A DNA stretch of 40,819 nucleotides. Origin: Gemmobacter lutimaris (GTDB taxonomy: Bacteria; Pseudomonadota; Alphaproteobacteria; Rhodobacterales; Rhodobacteraceae). Below, piece after piece: positions 1-7,471 of the stretch (positions within the stretch are counted from its first letter, which is position 1; each line of letters starts with the position of its first letter). A program made the translations under genes and the position numbers. The notes beneath the pieces were generated by a model, which saw only the letters and a program-made list of their open reading frames with translations, did no database searches and was not told the origin of the DNA. The stretch covers positions 1-40,819 of the forward strand of contig NZ_QXXQ01000023.1 in the NCBI RefSeq assembly GCF_003570715.1, written 5' to 3'.

Positions 1-2
1 CC

Positions 3-185
3 CTCAAAGAAGCATGGGACGCCGTCCGCGCCGCCTGCGACCCCAAATTCGCAAACTACGCCATCTACGAACACTGCCTCCCCTTCAACGTCGCTCGCGC
101 ATACGACGAAGCAAAAGGCATCGACACCCCACGCATCTGGACCGCAATCCGAGATCAACAAATGTGGCAAGAACTCCAGGCCTGA
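3..185 (+). CDS. C-terminal fragment of an unrecognised protein (cut by window start)
   Basis: An open frame enters from the left edge, begins with LKEAWDAV, ends with WQELQA and stops with TGA at 183-185. It contains the segment CLPFNVARAYDEA and a Trp-rich tail, with no transmembrane stretch. I do not recognise the family firmly. An MBL-fold hydrolase C-terminus is only a weak guess from the neighbourhood. The gene shares strand with the monooxygenase starting at 255 and is separated from it by about 70 nt that contain an imperfect hairpin (202-224). Codon choice looks more A-ending (GCA, GAA, CAA, AAA, CGA) than in the neighbouring genes, but about 60 codons are too few for a firm statement. 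Confidence 0.6.
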   Translation, partial: LKEAWDAVRAACDPKFANYAIYEHCLPFNVARAYDEAKGIDTPRIWTAIRDQQMWQELQA

Positions 186-201
186 AGCCATTGAAATTCA
201 T

Positions 202-224
202 CGGTCAACCCGAGGGTTTGACCG
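202..224 (+). terminator. imperfect hairpin between partial gene and monooxygenase
   Basis: CGGTCAA (202-208) pairs with TTGACCG (218-224), and CC/GG extend the stem with one bulged T around a short CGAG loop. No T-tract follows. It could be a weak terminator, an attenuator or an RNA-processing hairpin between the gene ending at 185 and the one starting at 255. Confidence 0.35.
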
Positions 225-254
225 CGAAACCGAACATCTCGGGAGGACTCCACC

Positions 255-1880
255 GTGCTGGACGACCGTTACAGCCTTGCTTTCAAACTCTACCCCTACG
301 AACGCTCGGCCGATCAGGATGCCGCACAGCCGGTTCGTCACCCTGTGGTGGTTGTCGGTGGCGGCCCGATCGGCATCGCCACGGCGCTGGATCTGGGCCA
401 GCAGGGCATCCCCGTGCTGGTGCTGGACGATCACGAGGGCATCGGCATGGGCAGCCGCGCCATCTGCTTTGCCAAGCGCACCCTTGAAATCGCCGACCGC
501 TATGGCTGTGGCACGCCGATGGTGGAAAAGGGCGTGGTCTGGAACCTTGGCAAGGTGTTCCATGAGGATCGCCAGATCTATGACTTCAACCTGCTGCCCG
601 AGGCCGGGCACAAGTATCCGGCCTTCATCAACCTGCAACAGCCCTATTTCGAGCGTTTCATGGTGGAGCGCGTGCGCGAATTGCAGGCCACCGGCACACC
701 GATTGAAATTCGCGGCAAGAACAGGCTGGACGCCATCGAAGTGAAGGACGATCACGTCGTTCTGGACATCATGACGCCGGAAGGACCGTACCGGATCGAG
801 GCCGACTGGCTGATCGGCTGTGATGGCGCCTCGTCCCCCTTGCGCGGCATGCTGGGGCTGGATTTCGAGGGCCGGGTGTTTCAGGACAGTTTCCTGATCG
901 CCGACATCCGCATGCACAATGACGATTTCCCGACCGAACGCTGGTTCTGGTTCGAACCCACGCACGGCGCCGGGGCCTCGACCCTGCTGCACAAGCAGCC
1001 CGATGATGTGTGGCGGGTCGATTTCCAGATTGGCTGGAATGTCGATCGCAAGGAGGAGATGAAGGAAGCCAATATCCGCCGCCGCCTTGACGCCTTTCTG
1101 GGTGAGGGGTTGGGCTACGATATTGTCTGGTCATCCATCTACACTTTCCAGTGCCGCCGCATGAAGCAGTTCCGGCACGGGCGTATCCTGTTTGCCGGAG
1201 ATTCCGCGCATCAGGTTTCACCCTTCGGCGCGCGTGGGGCCAATTCCGGCATACAGGATGTGGACAATCTGGGCTGGAAGCTGGGGCTGGTGCTGAAGGG
1301 TCAGGCGCCTGAAAGCCTGATGGACAGTTACGATGTGGAACGCTGCTTCGCGGCGGACGAGAACATCCTGAACTCCAGCCGTTCCACCGATTTCATTACG
1401 CCGAAGTCCAAGATCAGCCACACATTCCGCAACGCGGTTTTGCAACTGGCGGAAAAGCATGCCTTCGCCCGCCCGCTGGTAAATTCGGGGCGGCTGTCAC
1501 TGCCCTGTGTCTATGACAACGGGCCGCTGAATGGCGAGGATGCCCTGCCCGAGGCCCCCGCGCGCACCCGGCCGGGTGCGCCCTGCCCCGATGCACCGCT
1601 GGCAGATGGTTTCCTGCTGGACAGGCTGGGCGGGGACTTCGTGCTGTTGACGGTCGATGCCGATGCGCCGGAACATCTGGATGTGGGGGGCATTGCGCTG
1701 CGGCGCGTCAAGCTGTCGGTCAACGATGATACGACCGGCGCACTGGCAGAGCGGTATCTGGGCGGGGCCACGTCAGCCGTGCTTTTGATCCGCCCCGACC
1801 AACATGTCGCCGCCCGCTGGGCCGCTTTTGACGAATCCGCCGTGCGGCGGGCCGTTGGTCATGCCTGCGGCAAGGAGTGA
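255..1880 (+). CDS. FAD-dependent class A monooxygenase (MhpA/PheA-like aromatic hydroxylase)
   Basis: 541 aa. Predicted to hydroxylate an aromatic or phenolic substrate with NAD(P)H and O2 in the cytoplasm. The sequence shows the Rossmann FAD motif GGGPIG (35-40), the DG motif CDG (189-191) and the second FAD motif AGD followed by AHQVSPFGARGAN (about 314-330). These are the three signatures of the PHBH-like class A flavoprotein family. The C-terminal 100 residues fit the thioredoxin-like tail of phenol/3-(3-hydroxyphenyl)propionate hydroxylases. The start is GTG at 255, with GGGAGGA (241-247) eight bases upstream. A DUF2783 gene begins 4 nt after the stop. The protein is clearly paralogous to the minus-strand monooxygenase at 2355-3968. 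The family is secure; the substrate is not known. Confidence 0.9.
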   Translation: MLDDRYSLAFKLYPYERSADQDAAQPVRHPVVVVGGGPIGIATALDLGQQGIPVLVLDDHEGIGMGSRAICFAKRTLEIADRYGCGTPMVEKGVVWNLGKVFHEDRQIYDFNLLPEAGHKYPAFINLQQPYFERFMVERVRELQATGTPIEIRGKNRLDAIEVKDDHVVLDIMTPEGPYRIEADWLIGCDGASSPLRGMLGLDFEGRVFQDSFLIADIRMHNDDFPTERWFWFEPTHGAGASTLLHKQPDDVWRVDFQIGWNVDRKEEMKEANIRRRLDAFLGEGLGYDIVWSSIYTFQCRRMKQFRHGRILFAGDSAHQVSPFGARGANSGIQDVDNLGWKLGLVLKGQAPESLMDSYDVERCFAADENILNSSRSTDFITPKSKISHTFRNAVLQLAEKHAFARPLVNSGRLSLPCVYDNGPLNGEDALPEAPARTRPGAPCPDAPLADGFLLDRLGGDFVLLTVDADAPEHLDVGGIALRRVKLSVNDDTTGALAERYLGGATSAVLLIRPDQHVAARWAAFDESAVRRAVGHACGKE

Positions 1881-1884
1881 AAGA

Positions 1885-2079
1885 ATGGATCTGAACCTGA
1901 CGCCGAATATTACCGATCCCGACGGATTCTATGCCCGGCTGATCGCCGCGCATGAAGGGCTGAGCGACGAGGAAAGCGCGGCACTGAATGCCCGTCTGAT
2001 CCTTGTTCTGGCCAATCAGATCGGCAATGCCGAGATTCTGGAAAAGGCACTGGCCGCAGCGCAAATGCGGAAATCGTGA
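1885..2079 (+). CDS. DUF2783 family small protein
   Basis: 64 aa, starting at the ATG 4 nt downstream of the monooxygenase stop; the preceding AAGGAG overlaps the end of that gene and serves as ribosome site. It begins MDLNLTPNI and carries the conserved core NARLILVLANQIG, both matching the DUF2783 family. It is predicted all-helical, soluble and without signal peptide. DUF2783 genes are characteristically found beside FAD monooxygenases of this kind, as here, so an accessory or assembly role is plausible but unproven. A second copy, similar in length and core, lies at 2173-2358 on the other strand. Confidence 0.8.
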   Translation: MDLNLTPNITDPDGFYARLIAAHEGLSDEESAALNARLILVLANQIGNAEILEKALAAAQMRKS

Positions 2080-2127
2080 AACCTGCGGCGCACCTGCCCT
2101 GCCAGCGGATTGCACTGGTTCGAACAT

Positions 2128-2162
2128 GACGGGCTGCGGCGGTAATCACGCCGCAACCCGTC
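2128..2162. terminator. bidirectional hairpin between convergent DUF2783 genes
   Basis: GACGGGCTGCGGC (2128-2140) pairs with GCCGCAACCCGTC (2150-2162), one mismatch in 13 bp, with a 9-nt loop. It sits between two convergent gene ends (2079 and 2173), where a shared terminator is expected. No long T-tract is visible on either side. Confidence 0.6.
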
Positions 2163-2172
2163 ATGCCTGTGT

Positions 2173-2358
2173 TCAATCTCTGGCGAGGCGGATCGCCTCT
2201 TTCAGGTCGGCCAGACGACCGATCTGGTTGGCGAGTATCAGCACCAGCCGCGCATTCATGTCATTGGCCTCGTCCTCCGACATGTCACGTTGCGCTTCGG
2301 TCAGCGCCTCGTAGAAGGCATCCGGCGCTTCGATATTGGGAAGAAGATTCAGGGTCAT
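2173..2358 (-). CDS. DUF2783 family small protein (second copy)
   Basis: 61 aa, beginning MTLNLLPNIE and carrying the core NARLVLILANQIG. It is a clear paralogue of the 64-aa protein at 1885-2079 (MDLNLTPNI, NARLILVLANQIG). The start ATG overlaps the monooxygenase stop codon by 4 nt (ATGA at 2355-2358), indicating translational coupling on the minus strand. It is predicted helical, acidic and soluble. Function is unknown. Strict pairing of both copies with both monooxygenases argues for a role specific to these flavoenzymes. Confidence 0.8.
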   Translation of the reverse strand: MTLNLLPNIEAPDAFYEALTEAQRDMSEDEANDMNARLVLILANQIGRLADLKEAIRLARD

Positions 2359-3968
2359 GCCTCGGTTCCTGCGGTTGCGCGCAGAATTGCCGCGCGGATG
2401 GCTTCGGGGTCGAACGACCGCCAGCGGGCGGCGATGTGCTGATCCGGGCGGATGAGGTAAACAGCCCCGTCGCACAGATCGTAACGTGTGGCGATCTTCC
2501 CCTCGGAATCCTCGATATCCTGCCCGACCCGCAGCACCGATGCGGTGAAGGCGCCACAGGTGACAGGCTCGGCCTCCGGACCGGAAACCAGCAGCGTGAA
2601 CCCTTCGCCCAGATGCTCCAGCAGCCAGCCAGCCTGCCCGCCGCTGCGGACCGGGGCATCCGCCGCACAGGTGCCCGGCGCCATACGCCCGGACCATTCC
2701 TCTGCATCCGGGGTGTTCAGCGGGCTTTCGACATAGGGGGTCGGCGTCGAAAGCCGACCCGAATTCACCAGCGGCCGCGCGAAGGGATACTTGCCCGAGA
2801 GGGCCAGAACCGCATCGCGGTAGCGGCGTGACGCCGCGTTCTTGGGCGTGATGAAATCGGTCGAACGGGTCGAGTTCAGGATGTTGTCATCCGCCGCGAA
2901 GGCGCGTTCTGCATGATAGCTGTCGATCAGCGCCTCGGGGGCCTGCCCCTTGACCACAGCCGCGAGCTTCCATGACAGGTTGTCGATATCCTGCACGCCG
3001 GTATTTGCCCCGCGCGCCCCGAAGGGGGAAACCTGATGCGCCGCATCGCCCGCGAACAGCACCCGTCCGTGGCGGAAATTATCGACCCGACGGCAGGCAA
3101 ACTGATAGACGCTGGCCCATTCCAGTTCGAACTCGGCATCGGGACCAAGCATTTCGCGCACACGCGGAATGATGTTCTCGGGCCGCTTTTCCCTTTCGGG
3201 GTCAGCCTCCCAGCCAAGCTGGAAATCCAGCCGCCAGACATCATCGGCCTGCTTGTGCAGCAAAGCTGACTGGCCCCGGTGGAAATCCGGATCGAACCAG
3301 AACCAGCGTTCGGTCGGGAAGCCTGCCTTCATCACGATGTCGGCGATCAGGAAGCGGTCCTGAAAGAACTGGCCGGTGAATTCTGCGCCCACCATGCGGC
3401 GGATGTCGGAATTGGCCCCGTCACAGGCCAGCAGCCAGTCGGCCTCCATCTGGAAAATGCCATCCGGCGTTTCAACGGCCAGCGAGACATGATCCTCGCC
3501 CTGACGCATCGACACGACCTTGTGCTTCCAGCGCAGGTCGATCAGCGGGTTCGCCATGGCGGCGGCGACCATGTATTCCTCCAGATAATATTGCTGAAGG
3601 TTGATGAACGCCGGGATCTTGTGACCATCCTCGGGCAGCAGATCGAAGGAATAGACTTCCTTGTCCCGCAGGAAGACGCGGCCCAGTTTCCACTCTATCC
3701 CCTTGTCCAGCATGGGGCGGGCCACCCCCAGCCTGTCCCAGATTTCCAGCGGGCGCTTGGCATAACAGACTGCGCGCGACCCGACCGAGACAGTATTGTT
3801 GTCGTCAAGAATGACGACCCGCAGGCCGCGCGCGGCAAGGTCCAGTGCAGCGGTCAGGCCGACCGGCCCCGCACCTACCACCACAACAGGGTGGCGCAGC
3901 ACCGTTCCGGCAGCCTGTTCCGGCGATTGCCGGTAATCGAATTGCGGAAACTGATAGGTGTTCAGCAT
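2355..3968 (-). CDS. FAD-dependent class A monooxygenase, paralogue of the 255-1880 enzyme
   Basis: 537 aa. It carries GAGPVG (32-37), CDG (182-184) and AGD with AHQVSPFGARGAN (from about 306), the FAD/NAD(P)H signatures of class A aromatic hydroxylases. Long matching runs with the plus-strand enzyme include PAFINLQQ, ERWFWF and STDFITPK. The putative substrate-facing stretches differ, for example HNDDFPTE against MKAGFPTE and the 225-240 region. It is transcribed after the VOC gene (1 nt gap) and before the DUF2783 gene (4-nt overlap), so the unit is VOC-monooxygenase-DUF2783. The pairing of a hydroxylase with a VOC-fold enzyme suggests hydroxylation followed by ring cleavage or rearrangement; this is inference. 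Confidence 0.9.
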   Translation of the reverse strand: MLNTYQFPQFDYRQSPEQAAGTVLRHPVVVVGAGPVGLTAALDLAARGLRVVILDDNNTVSVGSRAVCYAKRPLEIWDRLGVARPMLDKGIEWKLGRVFLRDKEVYSFDLLPEDGHKIPAFINLQQYYLEEYMVAAAMANPLIDLRWKHKVVSMRQGEDHVSLAVETPDGIFQMEADWLLACDGANSDIRRMVGAEFTGQFFQDRFLIADIVMKAGFPTERWFWFDPDFHRGQSALLHKQADDVWRLDFQLGWEADPEREKRPENIIPRVREMLGPDAEFELEWASVYQFACRRVDNFRHGRVLFAGDAAHQVSPFGARGANTGVQDIDNLSWKLAAVVKGQAPEALIDSYHAERAFAADDNILNSTRSTDFITPKNAASRRYRDAVLALSGKYPFARPLVNSGRLSTPTPYVESPLNTPDAEEWSGRMAPGTCAADAPVRSGGQAGWLLEHLGEGFTLLVSGPEAEPVTCGAFTASVLRVGQDIEDSEGKIATRYDLCDGAVYLIRPDQHIAARWRSFDPEAIRAAILRATAGTEA

Positions 3969-3969
3969 A

Positions 3970-4527
3970 TCAGATCTCGCTCAATTCCTTGGAGTGGAGC
4001 CAGGCTGCCTGACGCGGTGCGCGTTTCGTCTTGGTCCATTCCTCCAGCATCTCGTCCTTGACCTCGGCCGCACGCGCCGCCAGGGCCGCCGCCTTCGGAT
4101 CGTCATAGGCCAACTCGATCCGGTGGCCGTTGGGATCGAAGCAATAGATCGAATGAAAGACCGAATGATCGGTCACGCCCAGAACCTCGACCCCGTTCGC
4201 TTCCAGGCGATCCTTGTAGGCCACCAGCGTCTCGCGGTCGGCCACCTTCAGCGCAAGGTGCTGCACCCATTTCGGGGTATTCTCGTCGCGCCCCATTTCC
4301 GGCTTGGTCGGCAGTTCGAAGAAGGCCAGCACATTGCCGTTTCCGGCATCAAGGAAGATGTGCATGTAGGGATCGGGTTCATGGGTCGAAGGCACATGGT
4401 TTTCCGCGAAAGCCAGTGTGAAATCCATGTTGAGGTTGGTCTTATACCATTCGACCGTCTCTTTCGCGTCCTTGCAGCGATAGGCGACGTGGTGAACCTG
4501 CTGGATCTTCAGTTCCGGGGTGGCCAT
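3970..4527 (-). CDS. VOC-fold protein (glyoxalase/extradiol dioxygenase superfamily)
   Basis: 185 aa, starting at MATPELK. Minus-strand GGAGGA lies 7 nt upstream, and an in-frame ATG five codons earlier overlaps that ribosome site, so it was rejected. Candidate metal ligands of the vicinal-oxygen-chelate fold are visible: His in VHHVAYRC near the N-terminus, Glu in LAFFELP, His in VQHLALKV and Glu in HRIELAY. This fits a single-domain VOC metalloenzyme such as an extradiol-type dioxygenase or an isomerase/lyase. It leads the operon VOC-monooxygenase-DUF2783. An FNR-like box lies about 60-75 nt upstream. The exact reaction cannot be read from the sequence. Confidence 0.8.
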   Translation of the reverse strand: MATPELKIQQVHHVAYRCKDAKETVEWYKTNLNMDFTLAFAENHVPSTHEPDPYMHIFLDAGNGNVLAFFELPTKPEMGRDENTPKWVQHLALKVADRETLVAYKDRLEANGVEVLGVTDHSVFHSIYCFDPNGHRIELAYDDPKAAALAARAAEVKDEMLEEWTKTKRAPRQAAWLHSKELSEI

Positions 4528-4550
4528 GGGAAATTCCTCCAATTTCGTAG

Positions 4551-4614
4551 CATTTGCAATGATTGGCCGATTCTACCTGAACATGATTTGATCTGGATCA
4601 AATCGTTGCAAATG
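4551..4614. promoter_or_regulatory. FNR/FnrL-like box nested in a 14-bp inverted repeat
   Basis: TTGAT-CTGG-ATCAA at 4588-4601 matches the FNR/FnrL consensus TTGAT-N4-ATCAA exactly and is the core of a longer dyad, GATTTGATC (4585-4593) and GATCAAATC (4596-4604). An outer pair, CATTTGCAATGATT (4551-4564) and AATCGTTGCAAATG (4601-4614), is an inverted repeat with one mismatch and could bind a second regulator. Both lie just upstream of the VOC-monooxygenase operon reading leftwards. Confidence 0.6.
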
Positions 4615-4654
4615 AAACTACATCTTGAGGGAGGCAGCGAAACGACATGACCAA

Positions 4655-4680
4655 ACGGCGGCAGGAATGCCTGCCGCCGT
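4655..4680 (-). terminator. hairpin downstream of the Tm-1-like gene
   Basis: ACGGCGGCAGG (4655-4665) and CCTGCCGCCGT (4670-4680) form a perfect 11-bp stem with loop AATG. In the minus direction a short TTTGG follows. It lies about 50 nt past the end of the transporter/aldehyde dehydrogenase/Tm-1-like operon, so it probably ends that transcript. Confidence 0.65.
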
Positions 4681-4729
4681 GCATCATGTCCTGCGCCCTC
4701 ACATCAGGCGTCGGTCTGGTCAATGTTGC

Positions 4730-5965
4730 CTAGTCGTGGCGCACCACACCCCGCGCGCACCAGTCGTCGAAGATCGCAAGCGCAAGTGCGCAGAATGCGG
4801 GGTCATTGATATGCGCCGGCGTTTCGTGCAGCGCCACATTCGGCGGGCAGCTTGCGCGCAGTTCCGCAGCGAAAGCCGAAAGACCGTCGGCGTCGCGCAG
4901 TTCCTCGCCTTCGGCATCAAGCGCATGGCAACCACCAAGCGGCAACAGGAACGCCGTCTCGCCCCGCGCCTGCGCCAGACGCCCGGCCAGCGCCCGCGCC
5001 ACGATGCGGCGACGCGGCGCATCCAGCACGACCGAGGTCAGCAGCCGGTTATGCGCGTGACTCGGCAGCCCCTCCAGCGCGGGGGGCAAGGGCTGCCAGC
5101 CCGCCAGATCGACCAGATCATAACAGCCCGGTGCCACAAGTTGCGGCGTGCCATGAAGGCCCGCTGCGGTCAGCCGATCCTCGCCTGCGGAGATCGCTGA
5201 CCCGTTGATGTGATTGCCCACTTCCTGCGTGGCGAAATCGAACACGCAGGCAAAGGCACCTTGCGCGGCAAGGCTTTCAAAGGCCCTGCCACCCATGCCG
5301 GTGGCGTGAAACACCGCCACCTCGAAGCCGCGTTCTTCCAGCGCGGGTTTCAGTGTCACCATATAGCGCAGGAAGGATTTGCCGAACGAGGTCATGCCGA
5401 CAAGGGGGCGCTTTGCAGCAGGGCGTTCCACCGCGCGCGCGGCGCCCAGCACCGCCCCCGCCGCCTGACTGAGCGAGGCCTTGCAGACAGAATTGAGTCC
5501 GTAAAGTCCCCCCGCCCAAAGGATCATCTGGATGTCGGCAGGCAGCCGGTCGGCCGGGATAAGGGGCGAGAAAGCAACTGTGGACACCACATATTTCGGC
5601 ACCCCGATGGGCAGCGCGGCGCAGACATCCAGCGCCAGATCGGTGCCCATCGTTCCGCCCAGCACCAGCACCCCGTCAAAACGCCCTTCGGCATGAAGCC
5701 GCGCCGCCAGTGCCGAGGCCCCGCGCGCCATCATCTGCATGGCATAGTTTTCGTCACCTGCCGCGATGGCCCCGGCAATCGAACCGCCCGCCGCCTCTGC
5801 CACATCATGTTTGGAAATGTCCGTGGGCCGTGACGGATCGCCCAGCACACTGACATCCATGCTCAGCACAGCACCGCCCTGCGCGCACAGCACGTCGGCG
5901 ATATAGGTCAGCTCGTCGTCCTTGGTATCGTAAGTGCCGACGACCAGAATGGTGCGATCCGTCAT
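4730..5965 (-). CDS. Tm-1-like ATP-binding domain protein (UPF0261)
   Basis: 411 aa. The N-terminus TILVVGTYDTKDDEL and the glycine-rich VLGGTMGTDLAL and GMTSFGKS segments are typical of the UPF0261/Tm-1 family, whose plant member Tm-1 binds ATP and inhibits tobamovirus replication. Bacterial members are uncharacterised cytosolic proteins often found in catabolic or transport operons. Two Rossmann-like halves are suggested: residues 1-180 and 185-411, the second starting RPLVGMTSFGKS. It is the last gene of the minus-strand operon, 7 nt after the aldehyde dehydrogenase, and is followed by a strong hairpin. Its role in the pathway is unknown. Confidence 0.85.
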   Translation of the reverse strand: MTDRTILVVGTYDTKDDELTYIADVLCAQGGAVLSMDVSVLGDPSRPTDISKHDVAEAAGGSIAGAIAAGDENYAMQMMARGASALAARLHAEGRFDGVLVLGGTMGTDLALDVCAALPIGVPKYVVSTVAFSPLIPADRLPADIQMILWAGGLYGLNSVCKASLSQAAGAVLGAARAVERPAAKRPLVGMTSFGKSFLRYMVTLKPALEERGFEVAVFHATGMGGRAFESLAAQGAFACVFDFATQEVGNHINGSAISAGEDRLTAAGLHGTPQLVAPGCYDLVDLAGWQPLPPALEGLPSHAHNRLLTSVVLDAPRRRIVARALAGRLAQARGETAFLLPLGGCHALDAEGEELRDADGLSAFAAELRASCPPNVALHETPAHINDPAFCALALAIFDDWCARGVVRHD

Positions 5966-5972
5966 CTGGTCC

Positions 5973-7460
5973 TCACAGCTTGATCCAGGCCGTTTTCAGA
6001 TCGAGGTATTTGTCGAAGGCATGCAGAGATTTGTCATGCCCGTTCCCCGATTGCTTGACGCCACCCAACGGCACCGTCAGATCGGACCCGCCATAGGTAT
6101 TCACATGCACAACCCCCGCCCGGATCGCCCGCACCATGCGATGCGCGCGTGAAAGCGAGCCCGTCCAGACCGCGGCTGCCAGACCGTAATCTGTGCCGTT
6201 GGCGATACGCAGCACCTCTTCTTCAGTATCGAAGGGGATGACCGCCAACACCGGGCCGAACACCTCGCGCTGTGCAATGGGATCGTCCGGCCCGACCCCG
6301 GTGATGATCGTCGGCTCCATGAAATAGCCGCCGGTTTCCTCCAGAATGCGCCGACCGCCCAGCACGACCTTACGTCCCTGCGCGCGCGCCTCATCAACGA
6401 AGCGCAGGTTCTGTTCAAGCTGGCGCAGGCTGTTCACCGCCCCCGCCGCGCTGGCCGGATCCAGCGGATCGCCAACCTTCATCGTGGCGCTGAAGGCCGC
6501 CAGTTTTTCCACGAACGCATCATGGATGCTGCGTTCCACCAACAGGCGCGACCCCGCCACACAGACCTGCCCGGCATTGCGGAAGATCCCGTTGGCGGAC
6601 ACTTTCACCGCTTCGTCCAGTGAGGGCGCATCGGCAAAGACGATATTGGGCGATTTGCCCCCAAGCTCCAGATAGACCCGCTTCAGGTTCGACCGCGCGG
6701 CATTTTCCAGAAGCCGACGTCCGACGCCACCCGAGCCGGTGAACACGATCACGTCAATCTCAGGCGACAGCGACATCGCCTCGCCCACCACCGCACCCTC
6801 GCCCAGCACGACATTGAACACACCCGGCGGCATTCCCGCCTCCAGCGCAAGTTCCGCCAGCCGCAGCAGGGTGAGCGACGCAGTCTCGGCGGGTTTCAGC
6901 ACCACGGTGTTGCCTGCGGCCAGCGCCGGACCAAGCTTCCAGGTGCCGATCATCAGCGGGAAATTCCATGGCACGATGGCCCCCACCACCCCCACGGGCG
7001 CGCGGTGCACAAGACCCAGAACATCGTCGCCCGTGGGGGCGATCTCGCCATAGATCTTGTCGGTCGCCTCGGCGTAGTAGCGGATCGTCGCGGCCGCGCT
7101 CAGCGGTTCGGCCTTCAATGCCATGCCGATCTCGGTGCCGTTGTTGCGCACGCCCAGCACGGCAAGCTCCAGCGCGTCCCGCTCTATCAGCGTGGCCCAG
7201 CGCAGCAACACCGCCTTGCGCGCGGCTGGCGCCAGCCCCGACCAGCACCCGTCCTCGAAGGCACGGCGGGCGGCGGCAATGGCCGCATGGGCATCGGCGG
7301 CGGTGCCACGGGCCATGGTGGTTAAGGGCTTGCCGTCCAGCGGCGAAAGGACCTCCATAATGCCACCATCCGATGCGGGGCGGGCCACCCCGTCGATCAG
7401 GTGCAGGGCGGGGGCCACGGGCGCATTTCGCAGCGCCTCGATCCGGGATTTATCGAGCAT
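5973..7460 (-). CDS. NAD(P)-dependent aldehyde dehydrogenase
   Basis: 495 aa, full length for the ALDH superfamily. Catalytic Cys300 lies in NAGQVCVAGSR, general base Glu265 in LELGGKS and Asn166 in VPWNFPLM. The cofactor loop FTGSGGVGRR (about 240-249) is present. It oxidises an aldehyde to a carboxylate in the cytoplasm. It lies between tctA (11 nt gap) and the Tm-1-like gene (7 nt gap), so it is co-transcribed with the carboxylate transporter, consistent with oxidation of an imported compound or its breakdown product. Substrate class cannot be assigned by eye. A second, distinct ALDH lies at 14820-16328. Confidence 0.92.
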   Translation of the reverse strand: MLDKSRIEALRNAPVAPALHLIDGVARPASDGGIMEVLSPLDGKPLTTMARGTAADAHAAIAAARRAFEDGCWSGLAPAARKAVLLRWATLIERDALELAVLGVRNNGTEIGMALKAEPLSAAATIRYYAEATDKIYGEIAPTGDDVLGLVHRAPVGVVGAIVPWNFPLMIGTWKLGPALAAGNTVVLKPAETASLTLLRLAELALEAGMPPGVFNVVLGEGAVVGEAMSLSPEIDVIVFTGSGGVGRRLLENAARSNLKRVYLELGGKSPNIVFADAPSLDEAVKVSANGIFRNAGQVCVAGSRLLVERSIHDAFVEKLAAFSATMKVGDPLDPASAAGAVNSLRQLEQNLRFVDEARAQGRKVVLGGRRILEETGGYFMEPTIITGVGPDDPIAQREVFGPVLAVIPFDTEEEVLRIANGTDYGLAAAVWTGSLSRAHRMVRAIRAGVVHVNTYGGSDLTVPLGGVKQSGNGHDKSLHAFDKYLDLKTAWIKL

Positions 7461-7471
7461 CGTCTTGCCTT

